A stretch of 64,000 bases of DNA from Vanilla planifolia (GCA_023846275.1 JAIUJO010000085.1:712365-776364); one strand, 5' to 3'. Shown: positions 11,501-25,511, counted from the stretch's first letter. The notes: generated by a model from the letters alone, not told the origin. A program made the numbers and translations.

Positions 11501-14500
11501 TGTGTGTCTATGTGTGCATGTGTGAGTGCAAGTGTGTGTGTGTGTGCATCTGTGCACATGTGCATGAGCACATGTGTGCATATGCATATGGTTACTTATA
11601 CACGTGCACTTGTGTGCATGTGTGTAGACATGTGTGTGTGTGTGTGCATGTGTGCCTGTTTGTGCATGTGTCTATGCATATCTGTGCTTGAGTACATGTG
11701 ATTCAATGTTAATATTTGTCTGTCTGTGTTTGCTTATGTATGTATGTTGGTAGGTGCAGGTGTGCATTCACATGTGTGTATGTGTACATTTATATGTGTT
11801 TGTGTGTGTATACTTCATGCGAGTGTTTGCATGTGTGCTTGTGTAGTTGTGGATTTGTGTTTGTGTGCCTATGACTACAAGTTTGTGCTTGTGTTCATGT
11901 GTGTTTGTGTGTGTGTATATGTGTATGCATGTGTATTCCTATGTTTATTTGTTTTTCTTTGTGTGTGTACATACATTTATGCTGTTATCCATGTCTATGT
12001 GTGTGTGTGTGTATGTTTTAAATGCATGTAAATGTATGCTTGTGTGTAGGTGTGTGTGTGTGTTCGTAAGAATGTGTGCGTGTGTGTTTATATACATGTG
12101 TTTGTTTGTGTAAACATTTGCATGTATATGTGTGTACCAACATATGTGAGTGTGTGTTAATTTGTGTGCACATGTACAAAGGTGTGTACATTTGTTCATG
12201 TGCACATGTGTGTTTATTCATGTGTGTGGGTGTATTTAGGTGTTCACATGTGTAAGTGTATGTACAAGTTTGCATATGTGTGCATGCACATGAGCACATG
12301 TGTGTGTGATCATATTCTCATGTGTTTGATAATGCATCTTTGTCTATGTGTGTCTACACAAGTGTGTGCGTGTATGTGTTTTCGTGTGAGTGTGCCTAAT
12401 TGTGCTTGTGTGTGTGCATGTGCCCTCACACGTGTGTGCGTGTGAGTATCCACTTGTGTGCATGTATGTTTGCATGTGTGAGTTTTAGTGCACCTATTTG
12501 TGTGGGTTCATGCATGCATATTTATGCATATGTGTGCATGCACATGTACATGTGTTTGTGTGTATTTTCTTATGCTTGTGTACGTGTGCCTTTGCTTGTG
12601 TGTGCGCACTCACATATGTTCATATATAATTCTATGTGCACACATGTGAGTTTATGTGCTTATGAGCATGTGTGTTTGCGCTTATATGCTTGTGTGGGTG
12701 CTTCTTTATTTGCATATGTTTGCATTTATTTGTTTGTGTGCATGTGTTCGTCTACATGTGTCCATGTGTGTTTACACATGTGTGATTATGTGTGTTTTTG
12801 TGCATGCATGTGTGCAAGCATGGGCGTGTGTATGTATGTGGTCGTGAATTTGTCCTATGTGTGTTTGTATGCATGTATGTGTGTGGGTATGACTGGTTGC
12901 ATAGGTGAATGTTTGTGCATGTGTGTGGATATGTGTGTATGTGTGTGTGCATGCATATGTGTGTGTGTGTGTGTGCACATGTGTACAAGTTTTGTGTGTG
13001 TGCATCTATGTATGAGGGCATACATATGTGTGAGCATCTGTGTATGCATGGGTGTGTGTGCACGTGCTATGTGTGAGTGCATTTGTGTGTGTGTGTGCAT
13101 AAGGGTGTGTATGTTTGTTCTTATGTGTATCTTTAAGCATGTATGTGCATGTTCTTTTTCATGTGTGTGTGGTTTTGTGTGGTTGTGTTTGTGCATATGT
13201 GTGGGTGTGTGTTGTTGTGCGTGTGCATGCAGATGCGTACATCTATGTGTGTTTATGTATGTGTGTGTTTATGTACGTATGTTTGTGTGGGTTTGTGTGT
13301 GAGTTTTGTGTGCATGTGTGTGTAAATTTGTTTGTGTGTGTGCATGAAGGCTTACATATGTGTGTGTGTGTGTGTTTGTGCTATTATGTGTGTTGTTCTT
13401 TTGTGTGTGCGTATGCACGTTTGTACATGTGTGAATTTCTATGTGTGTTTGTGTGTGTGTATGCACAAGCATCTTAGTAGGTATGCATGCATATTATGAG
13501 CACATGTGTGTATATTTATGTGTATGCTTATGTGTGTGTTTGTTAGTGTATAAACTTCTGCTCTTGTGAGTGCGTTCTTGCATATGTGAGTGCATGTATG
13601 TCAACTTGTGCATGTGTGTGGTTGGATTTATGTGTGTGCATACTTGCATATTGGTTTGTGTATGTTTCCATGTTTTTGCATGTGGGCATGCATGTGCATG
13701 TGTGTGTGGGTGTGCATATGAGTGTATGTGCAAGCAAATATTTTTGTAAATCCATATGCATGTTTGTGTGTGCAAGTGTGTGTACATGTGCATGCACGGG
13801 TACACATGTGTGCATGAATATGTGTTTTTTGCATGTATATATGAGTGCATGTTTTTGTGTCTATGCCCTTAAGTGTGTGCATCTACATGTGTCTTTTTAT
13901 AGATGTGCACAATGTGCATGCTTGCATACTTGTGTGTGTTCATGTGTGTTAGTTTTTGTGCATTTGTCTATGTCGGTATGAATGTTAATTTTGCATTGGT
14001 TTGGGTAGATGTGTGTACGTGTGTATATACGTGTATGTGCATGCATGTGTGACTTTGTGTGTATGTGTGTGCACATGTTTAGGTTGTTGTGCACATGCTT
14101 GTGATGGTGTGTGCACATGCACATTTATGTGTGTGCATACATGTGCATTTGTTTGTATGTGTTTGTGAGTGTGCATGCATGCTTGTGATTGTGGGTGTGT
14201 ATATGTGTGTGTGTGTGTGTCACTACGAGGGTTCATATCTGTGTGTGTAAGTGTACACATGCATGTTCTTGTGTGTATGCACGTGCGTGTATCTAAGTTT
14301 GTGTGTGTATGGATATGTGCCTACATTTGTGTGCTTGTACATGTTTGAGTGTGTTCATCTACATGCACATGTTTGATTGTGTTTGTGTGAGCACATGCAT
14401 GTGTTTGTGTATGCATGCATGTGAGTGCATGGTTGCACTTGCGTTTGTATGTGCTTGCATGTCCATGTTTATGTGTGTGTGCAAGCATGTATGTGTTCTG

Positions 14501-17500
14501 GTGTATGCATATGTGCATTTATGGTTGCATTTCCATTTGTGCATGTGTGCGTTTGTATGTGGGTATGAGTGTGTGTGTGGGTGTGTGTGCATATATGTGT
14601 GTACCTATGTGTGCAAGTGTGTATGCATATAATAATGTAAATATGTATGCTTGTGTGCATACGTGTGAATGTGTGCATATGTGTGTGCATATGTGTGTCC
14701 TTGCGTGAGTGCATGCATGCATGTGTATAAGTGTGTGTACTTTAGTGTGTTTGGGTATGTGTTCATGTGTTGATGTTTGCATGTGCATGCGCATGTGTGT
14801 GCATGTTTGTGTGTAAGGGTACATCTGTGTTTGTGTGGGTGCATCTGCTATATGTGTGTGTGTGCATTAATGTGTTCAAGTGCATTTATGTATGTTTGCA
14901 TATGTGTGTAAGCCTATACATGTGAGTATGTTTGCATGCTCATGCATGTCTATTCATGTGCATTGTGTTTATGTGTGTGCATTTGTGTGTAAGTATATGT
15001 GTGTTTATGCATGTACAGGTGTATCTGTATGTATGTGTGTGTGAGAATATTTGTGTGTATCAGGGTACCTATATGTGTGTGCATGTGTGTACATTCATGT
15101 GCATGTGTATGCATATGTGTGTGCACATGTTTTAACATATGTGTGTGTATATGCATGTTTGTCTATGTGTGCATGCATGCTTGTCTGTGTTAGCATGCAC
15201 ATGTGTATGATTGTGTATGCATATGTGTGTGCATCGACAAGGGTGCTTTTGCATTCATGCATGTGTGTGTATGAGTGTGGATGTCTATGCATGTGTGTGT
15301 CTACATGTTAGTGTTTGCACGTGCATTCATGTATAGAGTGTGCGTATGTGTGCATATACATGCTCATATGCATGCATATCCTTGCACATGTGCATGTGTG
15401 TATGCATGGGTACATGTGTATGTGTGTGTGTGTATGCTTACATGTTTATATATGTGTTTGTTTGTAAGTGTCTGTGCATTACTTTGTGTGTGTGTTTATG
15501 CTTGTGAGTATAAGTCTTTATGTGTGTGTTTGTTGGTGTGTGTGTGCATATGTATGCATGGTCTTGTGTGTGTCTTTTTATGTATATGTGTAAGCATATT
15601 TGTGTGTGTTTGTGTGTGTGCATGGGTGCATGTGTGTATGCATGGGTGTGTATTTCATATATTTGTGCAAACTAGTTCACGTGTGTGCTTATGTGCATGC
15701 ATGTGTGTGCAAGTGCATGTGAATATTCATGTTTTTCTTTATGTGTGTGTTCATTTATGTGTATGTAAACATGCCTATGCTTGTGATTGTGTGCTTCAGT
15801 TGTGTATGTGTTCTTTTGTGCACGTGGATGTGCCATGCATGCATGTATGTGCTTGTGTGTTTAGGTGCATGCATGTGTGTATGCATATTTTGGTGTGATT
15901 GTGTGTCATAAATGTTTTTGTGCTTGTGTGCATGGGCATGTGTGTGTGTGTGTGTGTGCATGCGTTTACATGCATAGGTAAGAGTGTGTGGATGAATGTG
16001 CATGTGTTTCCATGTTGTAGGTTTGGGTGTGTGCATGTGTGTATGTGAGTGCGTGTTTGCATGTATGTGCATGTGTGTGTGTGTATTTGTGAATATATTT
16101 GTTTGTGTGTGCATGTGTTCAAATTTGTGTGTATGTGTCCATATATATGTGCTTGTGTGTGTTTACATTTGCATGTGTGTGTGTGAATGCAAGCGTTGAT
16201 GCATGTGCATTTTTTTGTGTCTGTTTGTACTATTTATATATGTGTTCAAGTGTGTTTGAGCATTTATGCATATGTGCATATGTGCATGTTTGCATGCTCA
16301 TTCATGTGCATGTGCTTGCCTTTGTGTGAGTGTGTATGTTTATTTGTGTGTGGACATGTGCATATGTGCATGCTTTTGTGTGCATGTATGTATCAACATG
16401 CTTGTGTGTGTATGTGTGTGTGCATGAGTGTACTTGTATGCTTTTGTGTGCATTTCTATGTGCATGCATGTGTGTGTGTGTGTAAGTTTGTGTTTGTGCC
16501 TTCATGTCTACTTGTGCCTATGCATGTGCATGATTCTATGAGTGCATGTACATATTTGTGCTATTGCATGTGCATGTGTGCAAGTGTGTGTATGTTTGTC
16601 TTCATGTGACATGCATACATGCATGTGCATGTATGTGTTTATGTGCATGCATGTGTGTAGGTGCATGTTTTTGTGTGCACGTGTGTGCTTGCATGTGTTC
16701 TGCACACATGTGCTTATGTGTGTATGTGTCTGCATGTGTGCATAATAACACGTGTGATGTGTGCAAGTGTGCTTGTGTCTATGTGCATGCATGATCATGT
16801 GTGTAAGTGTTTATGCATGTTTGCATGTTTGTGTGTGCATGTGTATATTTTGTGAATCTTTAGATGTGTGTGGTTATTTGTTTGTTTGTACGTGTCTATG
16901 TGTGCATGTGTGCATGCATGTGTTTGTGTGTTGTATGCACATGTGTACATGTGTGTGTATGTGTTTATGGGTGTGGGTGTAGGTAGGTCTGTGTGTGCAT
17001 GCATGTGTGTGCACCTATGTATGTATGTGTGAGAGTGTGTGTATATGTGCATATGCATATGTGCATTCTTGTGCATGTACAAGTGTATGTTCATGGGTGT
17101 GTGCATGAGTGTGTGTGCATGCATGTGTGCTTAGGTGTATGTGCCAATGGGTGTGCATTTGTAATGAAAGCTTGTGCATGTGCATATTTGTGCTTGTGTA
17201 TTTATGTGTGTTCCTAAGCACATGTGTGAGTTCAAGTTCATGGGCTTGTGTGAGTGAAGGTGAAAGTGTGTGCATGCATGTGTGTTTGTATTTGTGTTCA
17301 TGTTTGAATGTGTGCATACGTGTGTGTGCATGCACACGTGTGAGCGCATGTGTGGGTGTTCGTGTGACATCATGTGTGCATGTGTGCACGAGTGTTTGCA
17401 TGGTTTGCCTGTACATGAGTTTGTATGCATATTTTTGTGCAAGTTTTGCTTGTGTGCATGTGTGTGTGTGGATGGATGCATGTGAGTATGTGTACGTCCA

Positions 17501-19126
17501 TGTTACTACTTGTGTGTGCATGAATGTGTATTTGGTTGTGCATGTGTTTGTTTGTTTATGTGTGTGTGTGCGTGAGAATTCTAGAGTATTTATGTGCTTG
17601 TGTATATGCACTTTTGGGGTATGTGTGTGCTTTTTTCAATGCATATGTGTGCATGTATGCATTTGTGTGGTTGTGTGCACAAGAGTGTTTACATGTGTGT
17701 ACGTGTTCATGCACATGCATGTGTTCACATGTTTTGGTATGCATGTGTTCGAATGCATATGCTTATATGCGTGGGTGTGTGCACATGAATGTTTTTGTGC
17801 TTGTGCATATGTTTGTACATGCTTAGACATGTTTATGTGTGAGAACTTATGAGTGTGTACATGTGAATGTGTACATATGTGTGTGTATGTGCATGTGCAC
17901 ATGTGTGCACGTAGACATGTGTGTGTGTGCATATATGTGTTCTTGTATAGGTGGGAATGTGCCTGTGCAAGTATATACCTTTGTGAGTATATATGTGTGT
18001 TGGTGCATGTGTGTACATTTGTGTGCTTCCAAGTGTGTGTGAGTTGCCATATGCACGCATATGAGTACATAAATGTGTGTGTGTTTACGAGCATGTGCAT
18101 GTGTGTTGGCTTGTGTGTGTGCATGTGCATCTGCAAACACATGCATGTGTGTGTAGGAGTGCGTGTATATGTCTGTTTGCAAGCATGTGTGTGCACATGT
18201 ATGCAAATGTGTACGTGGTGTGTGTCTATGCATGTGCACTTGTGCATTTGTGTGCGTGGGCATCTATTATATTTATATGTGTGTGTGTGTATGTTTGTTT
18301 ATGTGTGTACATGTATGTGTATGTAGACACATGTGTATACTTGTGGGTGTTTTTTTTCTGTGTGTATTTGTGTGTGTGCATGTGCATGAATAAGTGTGTG
18401 TGTGTTTGTGTGTATGAGCCTATGTCTACGACTATGCGTGTGTGTGTGTGTTCACATGTATGTGTTCTTGTGTGCACTTATGTGTGTCAGTGCTAGATTT
18501 CATGTGTGTATATTTGTGCATGTATGTGAAGGTTATTTTGTGCATGTGCGAGCACAAGCAAGTGTTTGTGTGTTTGGATATGTGCGTGTGCTTCGATGTG
18601 TGAATGTGTGTGTGTTTGTGTGTGTGTGCATGTTTGTGTACTTATGCTTGTTTGTGTGTGTGTACATATATGCATGTGTGTTTGCAGACATACATATGTG
18701 AATTTTGATACAAACGTGCATATGTGAATGTCTATAAAAACATGCACGTGCGCTTGTGTCTTTGTGCATGTGTATTTTTGCAAGTGTGTATGTGTGTATT
18801 TTCATGTGTACAAGTGTCTATCTGTGCATATGTGCAAGTGTGTGTGCATGCATGTGTGATTGTGATCTTATGTGTATGTATAAGTGTTTTTATGAATGTG
18901 TGCTTGCATGTGTGCACACATTAATGTGGATGGGCACATGGATCTATTTCTATGTGTGCATGTGTGTGTGCGAGTGTGCATGTAGGTGGGTTGGTGAGTG
19001 TGGGTGCATGTGCATGTGGGCATGGGCATGTGTGTGTGCAAATATGTGTACAAGAGTGTGCGTGTGTGTTGGTGCATGTGTGTGTTTGTGAGAGTGTGTG
19101 CATTTGTGTGTGCCTATGCATTTACT

Positions 19127-19153
19127 TGTGTGTGTGTGTGTGTGTGTGTGTGT
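19127..19153 (+). repeat. Perfect (TG)n run
   Basis: About 13.5 uninterrupted TG units form one of the two longest pure dinucleotide runs in the window. Its short length shows how degenerate the 19.7-kb arm is. Confidence 0.95.
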
Positions 19154-19682
19154 ATGCAATTGTATGCATGTGCATGTGCTTGTAAGTTTACGAGTGTGTG
19201 GTTAGGTATGTTCATGTTTATGTGTCTGCTTATGCATGTATGAGTGTGGGTGTACATGTATGTGTACATGTATGTGTGCATAAGTGTTTGTGAGTGTGTG
19301 GACGTGGGCATGTATGATTGTAGGTGTGTGTACATGCATGTGTGGCCATGTATTTGCATGTGTGCATGTGTGTGTGCATACAGGAATGTGTCTTTGTGCG
19401 TGCGCATGTGTGTTGTTTATTAGTGTATATATTCATTTGTATTTGTGTGCATGTGTGTGCATGGCTGTGTGTGGCTCTATGCATATGCATGTGCATTTGT
19501 ATGTGCATGCTTATGTGCTTGTGTGTTTGTGTATGCTTGTGTATGTGTGTATCATCTATTCATGTGTGTATATGGGCATATATGTATTTCTATGTGCATA
19601 GTTTGTGTGCATGTTTGTATGAATGCATGTGTGTGTGTGCATGAGTGTGCATGAGTGTGTGTGGATGTTTGTAAGTAAACAT

Positions 19683-20530
19683 GGTCACACAGTCTCCTTA
19701 TTTCTCATTAAGCCCATTGCCAAGTTCTTCAGGTTACATGGCTCGAGTTTATGGGCTTAGCCATGTGTTAGATTGTTTGGCCAAATTTTTTGTTTTCTTG
19801 AAAAATGTTTTATATATTTATTTATTATTATTTTATTACTTTTAAAAGAAATTTAATTGCTATTAAAATATCAAAAATGTCATGACTTGTTATGCTTCCA
19901 AGTTGGATTGGCCGAGACATGGGCCTCATTCAACTTGCTTTAGATGGTTTATTTGCACGCAACTCCTTAGGCTGATTACCTAGTACTTCATGCCACTTGG
20001 CCGAAGCCTATTGGTTTGGCTACTTGTTGGGTTATTTTTCCAATTTTGTATTTTTTAAAAACCTCTTTCATATATTTATTATTATTATTTTATTACTTTT
20101 GAAAGGAATTTTCTAGCTATTAAAATTACAAAATAGTTTTGTAACTACTAAAATAACAATACACAATAAATCAATAATAATACATATAATTGAATGTCGT
20201 TATGATCCTAATTATACAATATCTAATTAAGTAATAAGATAAATAATCAAACTAGTTGATACTTTAGAGATAAACTCTTGGCAGTCAGCTTCTCCTTCAT
20301 GAGTTTGATCCATGACTCCTTGATCAGCCGTTTAAGACACAACTAGAGCGTAGGTTCCATCACAACTTGACTTTGCTTCACTTGTGAATTGCTCCATGAG
20401 ATATATGGTCAAAGCAGTTCAATTGATTGATCCTATAAGAGTTTCAGATGCTTGATCGAAAAAACTTGAGAAATATATCAGAAAAACTAACACAACTATT
20501 TTGTTGTCATTAAATTAGTGATGTCTTGAT
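19683..20530. repeat. Left LTR-like direct repeat, with internal ~260-bp duplication
   Basis: The part from CATGACTTGTTATGCTT at 19881 to TTTTGTTGTCATTAAA near 20515 aligns with 24670-25330. Shared landmarks in order include TATTACTTTT, TAGCTATTAAAA, TTTTGTAACTACTAAA (second copy TTTTTACAACTACTAAA), an ACTCCTTGAT step and TTTTGTTGTCAT. The left copy is longer because a segment of about 257-269 bp is present twice in tandem: CTCCTTA at 19694 and 19963, TTTTATTACT at 19831 and 20088. The right copy carries that segment once. The duplication either arose in this copy after insertion or was lost from the other. Confidence 0.7.
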
Positions 20531-23500
20531 CAAAAGTACAATCATATCCCTTATTTTAAGATGACAAAATAGTGAAATAAAAAGATATAAATTATGTAAG
20601 CATATATATGCTCCCCTTACATTCATGCTTACCTTAAATATATGAAATTGATATAATTATGCACAAGCTTGAGATGTATTAAATGTTTTTTTCATACATC
20701 TCTCCTTGTTTTTGTCATGCAACAAAAGATAAAATAAAAGTGAAAGATGCAAACAAAGGTACACATGGCAATAATATTTATACATAATTTGACTTTAAAT
20801 ATCTAAGGGTTTAGTGCATCTTTGTTAAAAAATATATCAAAAAAAGTAATTTATTAATTTTTAAGCATAATTAAAAAATAATCATTATAGTTTATAAGGG
20901 AAAATATTAACCATCTTTTATAGACATAACAATACTAATTAATTATTATGCAGTCTATTCATGTGTAGTTTAATAATTTTGAAGATTTTAAACTCTTTTA
21001 CTTTATATGTCTCTAACAATTTTTATGAGAACTAAATTTAAAATAAAATAACAAGATCAAACATGTTTTCAAGGACTCTCCCATTTTTAAATTCAAAAAG
21101 ATTAGGAGATATATAATGGAATCATGGATATGCAACTATAAATTCTAAGAACTATAGTTAATTTCTAACAAATAAATCATTTCCTATCAATGTTAATAAT
21201 AAGTTCTAAGAGAATTGACTTGTAAAAATTATTTATAGCTTTACCACAATGATATGAACTAACAAATCTAAATTTCTTTCAAAAAGAAACAATAATGCTT
21301 TAGTCTTTATCCAAAAAAAAATTATTTAATAAAAATTATTAAATATTTTAATAAGGAAAGATCTTGGATATATTTAACAGATAAAATTGTTAACTCTCCA
21401 TGAAGTCTAGCCTAAGCTTCCCCTAAGTTTTATTACTATATTTCTATTAAACTGTTAATGATATAATCCCTAATAAGCTGAAATATAATATTTTTTTATG
21501 ATTTCTCATGTAATGATTAAGTTCATTATATACCCTTAGTACAAACCCAATATTATTTGTACTAGTTGCTTATATTTCATATAATTTATTCTTGAATACC
21601 AATTTAGCTCTAATCAATTGTTGATGACTAAGCATATGAACTAATTTTTCTACTTAATTTCTCTCTAGTGCAACTAATTATCAATTCATGACATGAACCT
21701 ACACCCTTAAGAGCTTCTTCAACAAATATTGGTTGGATGAATGATACAAATGTATTTGATCAATTACATTTATAGAAACTTATGTTCTAAATCCTTGACT
21801 AGCATATCATTTAATTAATTCAAATGGCTTTTTACGTTACCATACTAAAGAAAGTTGTTAACTACCTTCTTTATATTCCTTTATAATTTACCTTTTTCCT
21901 TCAATTCTAAATTCACAAATAATTCTATATAATTATTAAAATATTTATTTTTTATTTTTATAAATAACTCATCAAAACACAACATGTATATTTTTATTTT
22001 TCGAATTTTCAAATCATATTAATAAAATTTTCAACTATCTTCTCTATTGGAAAGAAAAATAATTAATATAAACTAGAAACTTTAGGATCTATATTATCTA
22101 CAAACATATAGTGTTTGCTATTTTTCCTTCAATACTCTTACATGTTTTTTAAATTGGGAGATAAAATTGATCTCTTATTTTTTATTCTTTATAATAATCA
22201 TACAGATATTTATTTTTAAAATTTATTAAATAAAAATAATTTTATCTTTCTAATTATCTAACCAATTTAACAAAACCTATGATGGCTACACTTTTATTCT
22301 TATAAAATTTAACTCATGTAAATTTAGAGAAAATCGATGTCAATAAAAAATTGCAAGTTTCTTTTCATCTAAACTTAAGAATTTTTTTGTCCAAAATAAA
22401 TTATCTATAAAGGACTACTAATTGTTGTGTTCATTTTTAATAACAAATCATGTCATCATTCAATTACATTTTATCAAAGCATGTTATTAAGAAACTATGG
22501 TGTTGATTTGCTTACAATATTTGAATTCATTATACAATAATTGTATGCTTTAACTAATAAATTCTAAATAATTAATATTGCTTAATACTAAGTCCTAATC
22601 GATTTTGTATGCTCAACTATAAGTGCATAAAAAGAAATAGTCAATTAATTATCATTAATAATGTGACTATCATTATCAAAGGTAGAAAAATGTTGTGCAC
22701 CTTGAGATGAAGAATTTGCTTTTAAGGAGAATAAAGTTTCTCTCTTCCTCTTTCTCTTTTCTTTTTTTTGTTTGATTTCTTATTTGTTTCTTATCTTGAG
22801 TGGGAAGCATAACCAATTCATCATATAAATTTTATAGTTCATACATAACCTAAAAACAGATTTTTAGATGACAAATCTTGATTCTAATTTGTTGTGGCAA
22901 AGAAAAATAAAGATACTTCATTCCTTTGGCATTTCTTTTCCTTGAAGTTCTAGAATACTCATTAAAATCATTAGAAATAATAAAATAATTTTAAATTATA
23001 ACCATAACTCAACACTAATATTTAAAATAAAAGATTTAAATTCATTTGTTCATAAAATAAAACTTTTTCCTTCAAACATAAGTAGATGCATGAAGTTAAC
23101 CATATAAGGAATGAAACAAATAGGATCTTCTTTTAGAAACTTCTTTCCTTGATGTAATTTGCTATGATACGACTTGATATACTTTTTTCTAAGCTAATAC
23201 ATAAAAGGGGTGAATTATACTTTTAAACATTTTTCTATTTTGAAAACCTTTTCTTAAATTAAAATTTAGCATTATAAAATAAATCATTTTATAATTTTAC
23301 TAAATAAAATTGTATAAAAATTGAAGTTTTTGATATTAAAAAATATTTCATGCATGATAAACATATTTTTGAATGTTTCTTTTATATATATTTTTAATTA
23401 AATATTATCAAATAAGAAAAATATCATAAATTGCGTAATAATACAGAAAATAAATATGATAAAAGGGTTTTAGATGATTTGGCTTAACTCATGCTACTTC

Positions 23501-24669
23501 CATCGCCAATAAACCCGTCTAGAATTTTATTAACAAAACCACTCTGTTCACCAGTGTAGGTAGAGGTATCCTATACAACCCAAATTGTTTTATCGTGATA
23601 AGGAATGGTTCACTATCACAACTACAATTATAAAAGCTTACTATAATGAAATACAATAAAAAATAATAATTAGTCATAATATTTTATTATTCACTTGTAA
23701 AAGCTTATATGACATAACTCTATGGACTATGTTATTAGAATATAAGTCTATAATTAAATATTATTGGAACAATCTAAATGACTTAGTTATGAAATATTAA
23801 ATCTAAAAGTTTTATTAATATGCCCTAACGTTATTAAGAAAAAATAGAATGAACAAAGATTTTTTAATTATTATGATCCATTTATTTTAAAAGGAATAAG
23901 GAAATAAATAATCATTTATAAAGAAGTCACTAATAAGATGTGCAATTGAAGAAAATGTTCAAGTAGGAAAATTGAGTCACAAGCAGGCTCTAGCAAAGGC
24001 ATCAAACTTAGATTGCAATTTTTTATTTTGCACCTTCTCTTCTAAAAATATTGATGTCGTAAGGTTAAATTCAACTAATTTAAAATAAATACAAACAACT
24101 TTCTGGAATGTTGATTATGAATGAGAACCATCCTCTCATTTGAGTGGATGAAGCAAGTGTTTCTCAATCAAAATGTTGAATAAAGGCCATACATCTAACC
24201 TTGATGCTGAAGAGTACTAACCATACAGGCAAAGATGAGCACAAACATTTTATCAAGTTCTATAGATGGCATCTAGTTGAAATATTTTTTTCACAAATAC
24301 AAAGATGATCCCAACCATTCAATCAAACTTGTTAGAAGGATAGTTAAATGAAATCTACTATTCACAAAAGCGGGCATGATGTGGACTGTTTGATCACAAA
24401 AACGTGCAATCAGATGGCATAGTGTCGGTTAAGCTTTGGACATAATAGCTCCTAAAATCTTAGACCCACATGCTCAAAAACTAATGCATACTTCATGTTA
24501 TAAGAGTTCCTCTTCTTTTATAATTTGAGCTAGTACATGGGGTTGGCTCCCCTTTGTGTTCTCAACAATTCATTCCCTAGGATACTTGCATACTTTATAA
24601 GACTACTTCTAATATGTGATAATGGGTCTGGTCTGACCCACTTCGTTACATAATATTTCACAAATATAT
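20531..24669. other. AT-rich interior of the insertion, no gene seen
   Basis: Stop codons are dense in all frames and no conserved protein motif was recognised. Visible sequence features are a pyrimidine run at 22737-22769 and a GGGGTGAATTATACTTTTAA-type stretch near 23210. The latter resembles the start of a dispersed repeat seen in several plant genomes, so nesting of more than one element is possible. The interior is best treated as decayed, probably composite, transposon DNA. Confidence 0.6.
22737..22769 (+). repeat. Polypyrimidine (C/T) run
   Basis: About 33 consecutive pyrimidines lie on the plus strand (TTTCTCTCTTCCTC followed by T-rich sequence). In reverse complement it is a purine run and could be a remnant polypurine tract of a nested retroelement. 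It does not sit next to either recognised terminal repeat, so no role is assigned. Confidence 0.6.
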
Positions 24670-25330
24670 CATGACTTGTTATGCTTCTAAGCTAAATTGT
24701 GTTTGATTTTGACTTGGGCCTGACCCAACTTAGTTCATATAATCTCCTTACCTATGACTCCATAAGCTCATTACCTAGTATTTTGGTGCACTTGCCTAAG
24801 CCTATGTGCTTAGCCATGTGTTGTGTTCTTTAACCAATTTTTTTGTTTTCAAAAAATATCTTTTGTATATGTATTAATCATTTTTTATTACTTTTCAAAG
24901 CTTTTTTTAGCTATTAAAACAATAAAATATTTTTACAACTACTAAAAAGGTAATACATAAGGAATCAATAATAATGCATGTGAATAAATGATGCTATGAA
25001 AACTAATTATATCATTTGTAGTCAAGTGATAGGATAAACGAAAAAATCAATAGATGTTTTGGAGAAGGAATATTGATGGTTAACTACTCTGCTAAGAGTT
25101 TAATTAATAACTCCTTGATATGCCTTTTATGCCATAACTAGATCATAACCACCAACACAACTTAACAATGCTTCTCTTGTGGATAGCTGCATAAGACATT
25201 TAGTCAAAACTCTTCAATTGATTATTGTTGTAAGATCTTGAGATGCATGACCTGAAAGACACTTGAGAAAAGTGTTAGAAAAACTAGCATATTGGTTTTG
25301 TTGTCATCAAACAAGTAGTGTCATTGCTAT
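24670..25330. repeat. Right LTR-like direct repeat
   Basis: This segment matches 19881-20530 in the same orientation throughout its length and ends within about 20 bp of the point where GT-rich sequence resumes. Its position at the junction supports its being a terminal repeat of the inserted element. The two copies differ by many substitutions and small indels. Confidence 0.7.
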
Positions 25331-25511
25331 GGAAACAACAAGTCTTTCTATATGTATTTGCATGTGGGTGTGGATGTGAGTACATGTGCCTATGCATGAA
25401 TGTGTTTCTATGTGTGCATGTATATGTCCATATGTGCATATGAGAATGTGTGTGTGTGTGTTTGCATGCATGTGCATTTATTTACATGTGTACATCAGAC
25501 AAATGTGTATT

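Larger units (their letters stand above)
1..19672 (+). repeat. Degenerate alternating YR (TG/CATG) repeat, left arm part 1
   Basis: The plus strand is almost wholly G and T, with C and A confined largely to CATG, GCAT, TATG and CACATG steps, so pyrimidine and purine alternate over long stretches. Perfect TG runs are short; the longest seen is about 27 nt at 19127-19153. Most of the sequence is TG interrupted by TTTG, GAG or TCTATG steps. No gene is supported. Long open frames exist on both strands and in several frames at once, but they encode monotonous Cys/Val/Met or His/Thr strings and follow from YR alternation excluding stop codons. Small non-alternating islands occur, for example near 5430-5455, 5660-5700, 8110-8165 and 8358-8375. 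The tract begins before the window and ends where AT-rich DNA takes over. It could be called a cryptic (TG)n microsatellite, but the long-range block repeats argue for a satellite-like array. Confidence 0.95.
19673..25346. mobile_element. Old LTR-retrotransposon-like insertion splitting the left GT arm
   Basis: GT-rich DNA stops abruptly near 19672 and resumes near 25347. Between them lie about 5.7 kb of AT-rich DNA whose two ends are diverged direct repeats of each other (19881-20530 and 24670-25330, offset 4789-4797 bp). Long terminal direct repeats at both edges of an insertion into a different kind of DNA are what an LTR retrotransposon gives. The roughly 4.1-kb interior has no recognisable coding domain. 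Pyrimidine-rich stretches and CTCC...TTTTTGTCATG-like text near 20610-20725 recall, in reverse complement, the purine-rich 3' region of SIRE-type copia elements, but that is only a resemblance. The element is heavily decayed with many breaks. The repeats look about 70-75% identical by eye, which points to an old insertion. Exact termini and target duplications could not be fixed. Confidence 0.55.

Noticed and set aside
12400-13302. 300-codon open frame rich in Cys, Val and Met in the left arm
   Set aside because: Overlapping open frames of similar length occur in other frames and on the other strand throughout the arms. The composition is what YR-alternating DNA must encode, with no domain, start context or codon structure.
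17109-17852. 247-codon open frame that could pass as a Cys-rich secreted protein
   Set aside because: Cysteine spacing is irregular and set by TGT/TGC frequency; there is no signal peptide followed by a cysteine scaffold, and no conservation evidence is available.
1-19672. Telomeric or subtelomeric TG-repeat DNA (yeast-like TG1-3)
   Set aside because: No TTTAGGG or related telomere unit was seen. The sequence contains frequent CATG and TATG steps and kilobase-scale blocks unlike telomerase products.
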